Below are positions 24,332-35,290 of a stretch of DNA of 64,000 bases, piece by piece (positions within the stretch are counted from its first letter, which is position 1; every line of letters begins with the position of its first letter). The notes below the pieces were generated by a model. It did no database searches. It was not told where the DNA came from and was given only the letters and a program-made list of their open reading frames with translations. Origin of the DNA: Naematelia aurantialba (taxonomy: Eukaryota; Basidiomycota; Tremellomycetes; Tremellales; Naemateliaceae); the NCBI GenBank assembly GCA_021527695.1, contig JAKFAO010000005.1, positions 868,001-932,000 on the forward strand, read 5' to 3'. The position numbers and the translations under genes were made by a program.

Positions 24332-25120
24332 GCCGTGGCCCGCGGGAAATAGCACCTGACAGGTCGGTTCCTGCAGAGGCAGAAAGCGCGATAGACAACC
24401 ACAATCGCAAAGAGCCAACGACAGCCAAGTAGACAGACAAAGGACGAGGGACGGCCAAGCGTCGTGGCGTGTCAAGGTCCGAGTCGGGCAGCGCAGCAAC
24501 TCGCTGTTCCGATTTTCCAAAAGAAAAAAAGAAACGAAAAAAGTGGTGCGATGGTGGCGGATTCCTTCTCTGCCCCCTCGCTGTCTAATCTGATTAACAA
24601 TCGTTGGGGGGATTCTATGCCCCGCGTCGGCCGAGCTGCAATGTTCGCCAAGAACGGCAAAGGGCTAACAGTCGATTGGATGTGTCAAGGACCAACAGTC
24701 GGCCGATTCCGGGGACTATACACGGGAGCGCATTTTATCTGATACGGCGCGGCGTTTCGGAAGTTGAAGTGGCTATCTCACGAGGCGCCAACTCTAGATG
24801 CGGCAATGTGGCAAGCTACAGCCTAAGATGATAGTGTGCCATACAGATAAATATGTAATATGCGCCTCTCCCTAAGCACCTGCTCACTTTCAGCGCCCCA
24901 CCCCACCCATCAACCCCGAATACCACTTCCTGATCACTCTAGCATCCCACTCTCAGATCACTTGCATTGAGCGCACCCCGCAGATGCGACCATTTCGCTC
25001 TTATATCCTGCCCTCAAACTCGACGTCGGGATAGGACATCGAGCTACGACGTGACCTCGAGCTACGACTGGACTCAAGCTACGATTGGACCCAAGCTGTG
25101 ACTTGACCACCCATTCCGCT
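24332..25120 (-). promoter_or_regulatory. hapX upstream region
   Basis: 789 bases between the hapX ATG and the stop of the next minus-strand gene. It carries ATCAGATAA (minus strand, 24743-24735), a CCAAT on the minus strand (24679-24675), and further GATA cores near 24830-24850. No open reading frame with coding character is present. Confidence 0.55.
24735..24743 (-). promoter_or_regulatory. Extended GATA site, ATCWGATAA
   Basis: Reads ATCAGATAA on the hapX coding strand, about 400 bases upstream of the hapX ATG. ATCWGATAA is the published consensus of fungal iron-repressing GATA factors (SreA/Fep1/Sre1 type), which repress hapX in Aspergillus. The site is exact; use by this organism is inferred. 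Confidence 0.6.
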
Positions 25121-27910
25121 TCACAACACATTTCCGTCCCCGCCACCTTTGACGGGATCCACCACATACGCCGATTCTTGCTGATACGTCGGCAGGTCCT
25201 GTCCCGCCTCGATGGGGCTGCTAGCGGAGTGCGACGTTGGGCTAAGAGACGTATCTGACGAGAGCTGTTGCTCGACACCATCACTCTTCTTCTCGTCATT
25301 CCGCTTCTCGACCATTTGTCTTCCGCCCGCTGCAGTGTGATCCTTATCTGTGTTCCCTTTCGTGGACTTGTCGCTTGACTCGATGCCATAGACACCGTCG
25401 AGTGCCCTGTTCTTCCCCTTATCGTTCCGTGGCCTCATATCTTTCGCTTGATCTTCATCCTTCGGACTCAACTGGTTCTTCTGCCCTGGACTGTCGCGTC
25501 GAGGCCACGCGCAGTGTTGGAAGAGTCCGTCCGGATCGTACTGCGCCTTGATCCTCTTCAACCTCGGCCAGCTCTCGCCAAACACTTTGGCCACTTCGTC
25601 TTCTTGAGTAGATTGCAGAAACTACACCCTTAGCCTTCCACAAACCGACACTCATGGTATGGAGGCTTACACATGGTAGAGGACCGCCGGGGGAGTTTGG
25701 GTGGATGACGTCGTTGATCCAGTCTTCTGCGGTCGTCACGCAGCGGGTATCTAGCACCGGTGGCTCGGTGTGTCCCCATTGATGTAGTGCAGCCACGGTG
25801 AATGCTGCATCCCGATGTGATGCAGGATACACAGAGTCTTTGATATCTCCAACAGCACCGCCGGTATACTCAAACAGCCACGCTAGAACAATCAGCGCGA
25901 ACGTCGGCTGGCCTCGCAAACGACGACTCACTGCATCCGTCAGGGATCTCGTGGAACCTCTCGCACGTCTTTTCGATAATATCATCGGTCAAGCTCAACA
26001 GCATATCAGATTTGATGTACCTGTCATCAGCGATACTCCTCGAAGGGAACCAACCATTTCCTTCCCTGTGCGGCCTTGAGCACGTCCTCAACGGCAACCT
26101 GCTGCCGCTCAAAAGTCCGCTCTGAAAAGTCTTGGAACAAGCACCGTCCACCGTCCCAACTGCTGATGGCCTGGACATACATCTCGCCCTCTGAGCGACT
26201 GCCCGAGAAGCACAGCTGGATGACCACGATGCCAGGCGCATCGGGTGGACCGGCCGTGAGGATCATATTCGCATAGGTCGTCCTAGGTGAGCCCTTTATG
26301 CAGTCGCGGACATGCTGCATTAGTGATGGTGTCGTGTTGCGATCAAACACACTTCCTGTCAGCCGGAGCCAGCAGTTGCCACGCACTAGATGAAGTTGCC
26401 AGCAAAGACGCTGGGGAGGTAATATGCCTTGGTACGGAAACGGGTGACGACTCCCAAAGTCGGCCCAGCGCCGCGTAGAGCCCACCACACGTCCTCTGGA
26501 TCTTCGTCTTCCTTCCATTCGCCACCGTGCTTACCGCCCTCACCAACCCACACGATACGTCCATCGGCAAGGACGAGTTCGGCTTCAACGACATTATCCA
26601 TGGCCAGACCGTGTTTCCGCCCAATGAACCCGAAACCGCCCAACAAAAACTGCCCTGAACCGACAGGAAACGCCGAGGTGGGAACGTGGTATGCGCCGTA
26701 CTCTGAGGCTCGGGTCACCGAGTCCAACTGCTTCGATTTGACGCCCGCGCCAAAAGTCACGATTGTGTAAGGGGGTGGGTCTGGATTGGTGTTTAACATC
26801 AGGCGCTGAGAGCCGACAAGGTTGGTGTGGTCGAAGCTGTATGACCAGGATGACGAGGAGGATGTGCCGGCGCCAAACCCTGCTTGCACAAAAGGGTACG
26901 ACGTCGCCGACGTGGTCGGTGAGGGGTTGACATAGGTCATGCGGACCCCCGGCGCGGGAGTGGCGGTGTGGCTGAACGATCCACTGCCTTCAGACTTGGG
27001 CCCATGGCCACTGTCCGAGCCAGAGCCAGATGTCAGTGGGGTGGACCAGTGACCGTCTCTGCTGCCTGACGATCTCGGCTCGCTGGAGGATCCTCGCGAC
27101 ATATCAGCGTCTGAGCCAGACGAACGACTCGGCCCGTCCTCGACAATCGTGTTCATACGAGTACGCTTCCCAGTATCGTCGTCTTCCCCATCGCTGATGT
27201 CGTGCGCTGAGCGCTTGACCGAGCCATCCGAGTAGTCCTTGTGCGAGCTGCTTAACGAGGATCGCTTGGTCATATTGCCCTCTGAAGAATGGGAGCGAGT
27301 CTTAAGATGGAGGCGTTCAAACGAAGTTTGGAGAGAGGTCGAGGTAGATGGGATGGCGATGGAGACTGTGTCGAGCAATGCCAGGTCAAGCACGATGTGG
27401 CCGGCAATCTGTCATGAGCAGGTGCGGTCAGGCAGACTCACGCTCCAGCCGTGGACCCCAGTGCCTCCAGCTCGTACGCTGAGGTCCAAATTATGGGCGC
27501 GGCAGAACTTGACAGTGCTGTCCCCATGAGCCTGGTTGGAGATGAGAGATAACACTCACTCGCTGACATGACGCGCATTCCTCGGCTTCACTAGGGCGAC
27601 GGCATTGGTGTGGACAGCGCCATTGAGGATAGTTATAGACGTCTTGAACCTGGCCAAGGTCAGCATTCTCCTATGCGAGCTTCAGATCCCTGAACACTCA
27701 CTCGGCTGCATCCCGGCCAAACACCTGTGCGCCGACCCACAGTGAATCCGTGCACCCAAGCACCGCTCGCAACTGGGCCAGGAGGGTATCCTCATTGATA
27801 TCATCTGGCAGCGGGTTCGCCTGGTGAGCAGTAAATGGGTAAGGCTTGACGAGGTTCTGATACTCTGCCGGCGGAGTTTCGCCCAGAACCTCGGGCGGGA
27901 AGGTGGACAT
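25121..27910 (-). CDS. Berberine-bridge-like FAD oxidoreductase with a large disordered insertion
   Basis: FAD-binding PCMH/BBE-family protein. Exons 27910-27702, 27649-27560, 27517-27442, 27408-26387, 26351-26055, 26020-25932, 25882-25672, 25622-25121 give 831 aa. The FAD fold begins near residue 70 (SITILNGAVHTNAVALVKP) and runs to RAGGTGVHGWSIAGHIVLDL. A Ser/Gly/Asp-rich block of about 190 residues follows (about 144-335), and the fold then resumes at YTIVTFGAGV, GFGFIGRKHGLAMDNVVEAEL and VWWALRGAGPTLGVVTRF. The BBE tail motif YDPDGLFQH sits near residue 693, with about 135 polar residues after it. The His and Cys that hold FAD covalently in classical members are Thr (GGTG) and Ser/Ala here. 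Intron 5 is only 34 nt with a GTTGGT donor. No signal peptide. Substrate unknown. Confidence 0.87.
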
Positions 27911-28685
27911 GGCGAGCAATGGAGACCGGGGGGAAGACTTCAGGGGGGGTGGGTTTTGGCGGACGCGGTCGACTTGAAATAGGTCTTTGGCGTCTGTTTT
28001 GATAAAAGGAAGGGGACGCAAGGCTGCGCCGGTGCTCGGGAGCTAGACGTGGTTGGATCCCTTTCAACCGACGTCTAGGCTGAATATACCTCGGGATTAC
28101 GGGGGAGAGCAATTGGTGCTTGATGCTACCGGCTGCCTGTGTCGACTGCGCAAGCGGTTCGGTGAGGATGGGGATGTGGGGAGAAAGAACAACAAGAGCC
28201 CGGTCAAAATAGGGGGCGGCCGGGAGTCGGAAGTCGGGAGTCGGGGAGGATGTGATGTCAGCAGTCCAGGCTTTTCCGCTCATTCTGAGACCAGCAAGAT
28301 CCCGCACAGCGAACCTGTAGCGTCGTAGGCAGAGAGCCCCGTCGAGGGCTCTATAGGGAAGCTCTATACAGTGGAGCCTACCGTCCGGGTTTGCATGAGA
28401 GTGTCCTCCATTATCGTCTCCCTCTTTACTAGGTATACCTAAGGGTAACATAAATAATACTCCGCCCGAGTTACGCACCCCGCTGACGATCATAGGTGGC
28501 GGCACCACGTGGTTCGTCAGGAGAAACCAAAGTGCCACAGTGCTATATATCCGAAGTTCCGATCCCATCCACCATCTCCATCCCCTGTAGATCGTGTGGT
28601 CGTCGAGCACTTGGTAGACCTCGTCTAGTATCCCTTACGAGGACCACAGTTCAGCGGACTGCAGCGTCACCCCTCGTAGTATTGT
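27911..28685. promoter_or_regulatory. Divergent promoter of the FAD-oxidoreductase and eIF5-mimic genes
   Basis: 775 bases between two divergent ATGs. A CACGTG box lies at 28506-28511, 180 bases before the eIF5-mimic ATG. GC-rich sequence with short purine runs; no coding evidence. Confidence 0.4.
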
Positions 28686-30768
28686 ATGTCTCACACGCCG
28701 ACGTCCAGCGGCCCAGGGGGTAATGCACTCGCGCCCAACCAGTCTGCAGCTCAGGAGAAGAAGCCCACTCTAGCTGGGGTGAGGGTCAGGCAGCGCAAGG
28801 GCCAGGCAAAGGCGACGGCAAAGTTTGAGCCGGAAAGTGGGTCCTATCGCTCTCCTCATTCACACCTTGGGTGGGCCCGCCATGGGTGTTGGTGGTGTGC
28901 TTCCACGCTGCGGGAACAGGCCCTGTGTGGAGACCTCCCATCCAGCACGGGGCTCCTCCGCCTCTGCAAAATCAGCAAAATCAGAACCGCGTCTGCAGAG
29001 ACCGTCAGGGCTGACGCTTCCGCCGACAGGCTTTCGCGACTCGTTCCTCCTGCACCTCGCGCTCCTCCCTTCGCCCCTTACGACCGACGTGCTGGTCGCC
29101 AAGCTCGTGCAGGCCGGCACGACGCTCGAGTACCTCAAGTACAACGAGCAATTTTTTGAGCTCCTCTTTGTTGGCGGGCTGCTGCAGCCTGGCGGTGCGT
29201 ACCTCGACGACAAGCGGAGCCCCGTCTACATTGTGAAAGCAGACGAGGCGGTGGCGGTCGAAGGAGCTGGCGAGACGGGCGGCGAGACGGGCTGGAAGGA
29301 TGGTGTAAAGGGCATGGTCGAGGTGCTCAAGCGCGTGATCCAGCGATACAAGTACCTGCAAAAGCCGCTCGAGGAGGACTTTCTGCCGAATCTCCTCGGA
29401 TATCTCGGCAAGTGGGACGTCACTGCCCGCGCCAAGCTCGCGGAAGCCGTGGCGCTGCTCGTGCTCGAGCTCGGGGCGTCGCCGCGCTGCCTCCAGTCGC
29501 TCGCCAAGGACCATGTGGTCAAGGACGGCGTCGCCCTGTCGTTCCTCGCGCCCTTTTTCCGCACCTACCTCTCCAAGCAGAACGTCGAGCACCTCGGCTC
29601 GACCCTCCGCCGCTCGGGCCTCAAAGACCTGCTTCTCGTCTTCCCCGTGCAGACGCGAGACCGCGCCCACCTCGAAGAGTACTTTAAGAAGGAGGGCCTC
29701 CAGCCCATCGTCGACTGGCACGCCAAGCTCGCCTCGCTCGAGGTCCGTGAACAGACCACCGCAGAGGTAGAGCGCATGATCAACGATGACGAGACGAACG
29801 AGCAGGTGCGTTGCTGTCTGTCTTTCTGCGTCGGCCTCCCAGCCAGGCGAGGCGCAACTAGACTCGGGTCAAGGCTAACTGGACCAGATCATCGAGTTCC
29901 TCAAGACACAGCAGGCAGACAAGCCAGCAGCAGAGGCCGATCTCTGCGAGTGGATCTGGCAGGGGATCATGCGCTCGTTTGACTGGACCACGCGGACTGA
30001 GCAGCTCGACCAGGCTGTCATCCAGCACATCTCGGTGGGTTTTGCTCTTCCGGTCTTGAAATGAGCATGAGCTGCGTGGGCACACTCGCATGATCACTGT
30101 ACTCTGTTCGCCGTGTCCTAGTGCTACTGTCTTCTTTTTGCCCACATCCATCCAGCCTCCACACTGTCCCCCTTCTCCGGACCAAACCAAGGCGGCCTCC
30201 CAACTGCTCAACGTTCCAAGCCAATTGTCCAGAACGTTCCAAGCCAACTAACCAAGCGCTAACACGACCAGGCGCGCACACCGATCCTCGAGGTGTTCTG
30301 CAACGGCGCCAAAGCCCAAATCGGGCTCATCAACGCCATCCAAGTCTACTGCTACACCGACACGCGCATCATCAAGTCGTTTGCGCAGATCATCAAGGCG
30401 CTGTACAACGCCGACGTCGTCACTGACCAGGCCATCATATACTGGCACCAGAAGGGCGCCAAGCCGCAGGGCAAACAGCATTTCCTCAAGGCCACAGACG
30501 CCATGGTCCAGGTCAGTCGCTCCCGTCTTCGTCTTCGCCCGTCCCATCCCGCTTTCCCCTTTCCTCTCCCGTGCCCCCTTTCCCGTACCACTTTCCCTCT
30601 CCGCTCTCCGCTCTCTGCTGAAGTCTCCGCCATCGGTCTCGGCATGTGTCTATCACCGAGCTCGCTGTGTCCTTGAGCCTCTTGCTTTTTAGACTTGTGG
30701 CCGGCTATTCTGCACCCCGCTGACCCTCGCAGTTCCTCTCAGAGCAGGACTCGGACGAGGACGAGTAG
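28686..30768 (+). CDS. eIF5-mimic protein (BZW1/2 family, W2 domain)
   Basis: Translation regulator that copies the eIF5 C-terminal domain and competes for eIF2/eIF3, tightening start-codon selection. Exons 28686-28836, 29030-29805, 29888-30034, 30272-30511, 30733-30768 give 449 aa. The N-terminus has the family TLAGVRVRQRKGQAKATAKFEPE segment. An all-helical middle region follows (SFRDSFLLHLALL, FFELLFVGGLLQPGG). The C-terminal W2 domain shows EFLKTQQ, CEWIWQGIMRSFDW, QGKQHFLKATDAMVQFLSE and a terminal acidic box, DSDEDE. In W2 domains such aromatic/acidic boxes contact eIF2-beta. Introns 3 and 4 are long (237 and 221 nt). Ends 149 bases from the convergent BBC1 stop. Confidence 0.94.
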
Positions 30769-30916
30769 ATAGCGCTCCACATCATGCATCGCATATAGCA
30801 CGCTGCATCAACTGACATTTACTTTCCTTGCACATTACGCTGGGCATCATGACACGTATTCTATACTGCGTGACAACCTCGTTCCCTTTTTTACTCTCCC
30901 ACCTCTTGCCTACAGC

Positions 30917-33900
30917 CTACAGGCCGACACGGTACATCTGCAGAGTCAGTACGTCCAACCAAGCCGTGTGTGCCCGCCGATCAGAAACTCAGAAGAAGAC
31001 GGGACGATGAGACGGGCGATGGCGACGAGAAAACGAAGAGGCGACAAGATGAGATGGCAGAAGACGGAGGATGGAGATGAAGACATACCACAATCCGTCC
31101 GCTCTTGAGATCCTCGCACCGATAACTGACTTCCTCCGGTACACCCCTCTCAACCTGCAACACCCGCATCTTCTGCTTATGCTTGCTTTCGAATTCGAGC
31201 ACAACGCCAACGAGAGGCTCTTCCACGGAACCCACATGCTGGTTGTAACTAGTCAGTCCCTTCTTGCCCTTGAGCTTGGCGTCGTAGAATGCCGCAATGT
31301 CGCCCGGTCGTGGCTACATAGGCGTCAGCACAATACGACATCGATGCCCACACAGCAGAAGAGAACGTCCCCCCGCCCGCGGTGTGGGGTTGGGGGGAGG
31401 CGCAGAGCCTGGACACACCTCGTCGTATCGCTTCATTACGGAGCTTCCCTCTTGCTCAAACACCACCTGCCCCCACTCCGTACTGGGTCTTGGCAGCTGC
31501 GCCTGCTCCATCGCGATAAGCACAAAGCTGGCAGCGCTCCCATCCTGGAGAAAAATCAGCAGAGCAATCATCGACACAGGCAGTGGCGTGTGAATGACAA
31601 CTCACCCCATAATAGCCCTTCTTGCCCTGGTCGAAAATAGCGCGCGCAGCTCTGGCAAGACGCGCCCCACCATCCCGAGACGCAGCTACGAGCTGTTCAT
31701 ATCCCGGCCTGCCTTGACCCATGCTTGGCCTAGGCTGGTCCATCGACGGCTTGGGCATCAGTTGCGATTCCTGTCGACTGGGCTGACGGGACGTCGGCGA
31801 TCCCTGCCCTAGTACGGGACTCTCCGCAGTCGTCATCCTGGGTGAGGCGGCCGACATGGATCGTCGTGGAGACTCGGACGCCGGCGCCGGCGCTGGCGGA
31901 CGAGTGGAGATTGGCGGTAGCGGGGGAGCAATGGGTGACTGCTGCGCCATCATCATCACTGCCGGCTCGTGGACCAGCTGACTGTCAAAGGACTGTGAGG
32001 GTACAGGCGCTTCTTCTTGCATGGTAGGTACGGACGGCTGCTGGCTGTAACGCTTCTCCGATACAGGGACCGGTGGACGGTTCGATGTCGAAGGAGACAT
32101 GGGCACTGGGCTTGTTGGCGCCTGGGTGGCGCGTACGGGCGGAGACACGTCCTCCGGTGGAGGAGGGAAAGACTGACGAGGCGACTGCTGCACCATTGAC
32201 CTTGCCCCGCCTTCATCTGCTGGAGGAGGCGGGAGACTTGTCCGTTTAGAAGTTGCTGGTCGGCCAGGTGGAGGTGGAGGTGGTGGAGGCGGCGCCTCGT
32301 CGTTTGGAGGAGGCAGGCTCGTCCGCTGGGAAGGTGCTGCCCGACCCGGCGGGGGTGGGGGTGGTGCCTCCTGTTCCTCCTCTATAGGTTGCGCCTCCGG
32401 CTCGATCTGCTCTTCAAGACCTCTCTCGTCGGCAGCCGTGGGTGATGTTGGATCGTTGCTGAACATGCCGAATCCCAGTGCCCCGCCGGCTTTCAGTCTC
32501 GCCAACGTAGCACGTCGACGAGCCGCTTCCTGGTCCGGCGTCTCGTCTTCAACACCCATCGGAGGCGCGGCAGCCGCTGGTGACCCCTCTTCTGGGATGG
32601 TGGCCTCGACTGGTGAATTTGGCACTTCCATTGGGGACATTGGCACTTCCACTGGGGATCCTTCGTCAAGAGGCGATTGTGGCGGCGCAGGACTTCGCGA
32701 GCTCTGCTTCCGGACTGGAGGGGGCATGCCAAACTTTATGCCTCCCAGCTTGGCCATCCGCGCAGCGATGCCCTTACGTCTGGAGGCGTCCTCGGCTGCC
32801 TCATCGGCCGCAGCAGAAGCCGGAGGAGACGTAGGCTTGGGCGACAGCGGAACGGTCGGTGATACATTCGCTGGTGGTTGCGGCGGGGAAGCAGCACTCG
32901 GCACGGTCACGATTGAGGGCATTGTAGGCTTTCTTGGCGGTGGTGGCGGCCCTTCTTCGTCGTCCTCGCCTTCTGACTCTCCCGACTGGGTCATATCCTC
33001 GGGCTCCTCAATGATCGGCTCATCAGCAAGCCCTTCAACCTCCCGCTCCTCCTCGTTGTCTCGAGGGGGGATCATCGGATTTCCGGGGGGAGGTGGCGGT
33101 AACGCGCGGTCGTGTCCTGGATGCAGCGCTCTGCCCTCTGGTCGGACGGGGACAGGTGGTGCTTCGTCTTCCGGCTCGACCGCTTCCGCGTCTTCAGCCT
33201 CTCGCTGATGCTTCATCTCTACCTCGTCCTTCATGAAGCCCCTTGTCCTCGGCGGAGGAGGCGGCACCTCGTCGAGTTCCTCTGATTCTTCAGCTACCTC
33301 TGAGGTGTCGTTTGCGGGTGGTTGGAGAGGAATTGTGCCAAGTAATTTGGGCTCGGCTCCGTCGATAGGGTCAGCTGGAGGCTTGTAGTCAAGGTTACCC
33401 TGCTGAGCGGCCTCCATCACGTCGTCCTTTTCCGCACCGCCTTCAACGAGTCCATCTTCAAGCTCTTGCGGTTCACTTTCTCTGTCATCGACGATATCGC
33501 CCGAAGCGGCAGGAGGTCCCGCGACTTGACCATCATTAAGGGCGGGCATCAGAGCGATGCCAGCGGCAGTGGCACCAGCTGCCCCACCCGGACCAGCACC
33601 GGCCTCTTCATGCTCCTGCTCTTGCAACAGCTGCTCCTCTGTTTTTGGCAAGGGTTTTTCCTCATCGGCGACCATGATCTGGGGAGGCGGTGACTGAACA
33701 CCCGACTGCTGTCGGGCAGGTTTTCGGCGAGGAGGGGCGGTGCGCCTAGGAATCGCCGCGATAGGGATAGAGACTGGAGGTGAGGTGGCAGGAGAGTCTT
33801 GTGCTGGTGCTTCGCTGGTGGCTTGATCATGCTGAGTAGCGGCTGAAGGCGCTGATGTCGGGATAGCGGCTGCAGAGTGTGCTTCCTGAGCAGGCTGCGT

Positions 33901-35064
33901 TGGTTTGCGAGCAGGTTTGGGAGGTGCGGCCATGCCCATTGGCCCACGGGCGCCGAGCTTGGCCATTCTCGCAGCGATTGCCGCGCGTTTTGCCTTTTCC
34001 TCGTCCTCTTCAGTGTCTTGAGGTGTTTCACTGACTTCTGCTTCGCCTTTCTCCACCGACGGGGACTCGGCGGGCGCATCGTCGGTCTCTTGTTCGGGTT
34101 CGGGTGCGACTGGGCGATGCCATACCTTGCCGGACGGTTTGGATGGGACCGACTTTTCCTCTGGCTGTCCAAACGCGCCCGCACCTTGAAGAGCCGCCAT
34201 GCGTTCTCTCAGCGACCCACCCTTGGAAATTGAGCTCTGCGCATCGGCTGCGGACATCCGGCTCTCCTCGTCGGCGGCGGGTACTGGTTTGGGCTCGGCA
34301 GGGGCTACTGGAGCCGTTGCTGCTAGCGCATGCGTGGGTGCAGGCGCAGATGTACCGCCTTCTTTGGCTTCTTGTTCCTGTCGTAGCTTTTGGCGCTGGC
34401 TCCATGTGAGGCCGCTCGTGGCAGGCTTTGGCTTGACAGGGGGCGGTGGGCCGGCCTTGGTCTGAGCGGCAGTGAAAAACGCCAGCCGGTCTTTCATGCT
34501 CTGCGGTTTGGCTGGTGAGTCGGGGTCACCGGCAGGCGCTTGAACAGGGGGAGCTGCCGGCACAGGCGATGGCGCTGCAGGTGGAGCTGGCGCTGATGGA
34601 GCTGCGGGTGCTGGGGCAGGCGGTGAGAGGGCTCTGACTGGAGTAACGTCCGAGACAGGAGAGGGGTCCGAGGCCGTCGCCACGACTACATCAGGGACGG
34701 TATCTGCCTCGGTAGCTGGTGTCTCGGCTTCCGGCTCGTCGATAGGAGTGATAAAGTCCTAGATATGTTAGCAAACGCAGTCGGACGGTCGGCAAAGCTC
34801 GAAGAAGGCGGACCTTTGGGAACCCTCCCGACTTTGACCCGTCAAGATTCTCACCGACCAGCCAGTCCTCGTCGTCTGCCGAAGGGCCTGTAACGCGAAT
34901 CCTGGGCGGGCAATCAGTATGCCGTCGTCGAGAGTCCCACTCACGTTTCATCTTTCGCAAAGGACAGGTCCGTCGCGTGGGGAGATTTGTATTTCAGCCT
35001 GTCTGTCAGCTTGCAGCCGCCGAGGGGCTACTCACGTTGTTCGAGCGAGGTAGGGATAGGGCAT
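30917..35064 (-). CDS. BBC1: SH3-domain actin-patch regulator Bbc1/Mti1
   Basis: Cortical-patch protein that binds type I myosin and Las17/WASP to restrain actin assembly in endocytosis. Exons 35064-35036, 34998-34945, 34901-34814, 34758-31606, 31544-31419, 31313-31089, 30937-30917 give 1231 aa. Residues 1-65 form an SH3 domain spread over four exons (YKSPHATDLSFAKDETI, DDEDWLVGENL, SGGFPKDFI). The long middle is Pro/Glu-rich with many PPPPP runs and four copies of a short RMAxLxxxG motif, such as AIAARMAKLGARG and GIAARMAKLGGIKFG. The conserved C-terminal domain has DGSAASFVLIAMEQA, PGDIAAFYDAKLKGKKGL, EFESKHKQKMRVLQ and LKSGRIVMYRV. The last exon is 21 nt (MYRVGL, stop). The two ends pin the identity firmly. 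Confidence 0.95.
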
Positions 35065-35189
35065 GGTGTCTCCCCTCGACTAGCTAAAGACTCGCGAGAG
35101 AGAGAGAGAGACAGAGGGAGAAGGAAAGAGATGCACCATGGTGCACCGCACAAAGGACGTCACCGACGGGAGTAAAGGCGCGTGGTGAC

Positions 35190-35206
35190 CACGTGGTATA
35201 CACGTG
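35190..35206. promoter_or_regulatory. Paired CACGTG boxes between BBC1 and PGS1
   Basis: Two CACGTG hexamers, at 35190-35195 and 35201-35206, lie in the 226-base divergent gap. They are 85-100 bases before the PGS1 ATG and about 125-140 from the BBC1 ATG. bHLH factors bind CACGTG; which gene is served is not clear. Confidence 0.5.
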
Positions 35207-35290
35207 TTTATCCAACGGAACCTCTTGTTGCTGCCACCCGTCGGACGGTCACTCGAACACTTTGGTGCACACCTCTGTCCAAGCGTCGGC

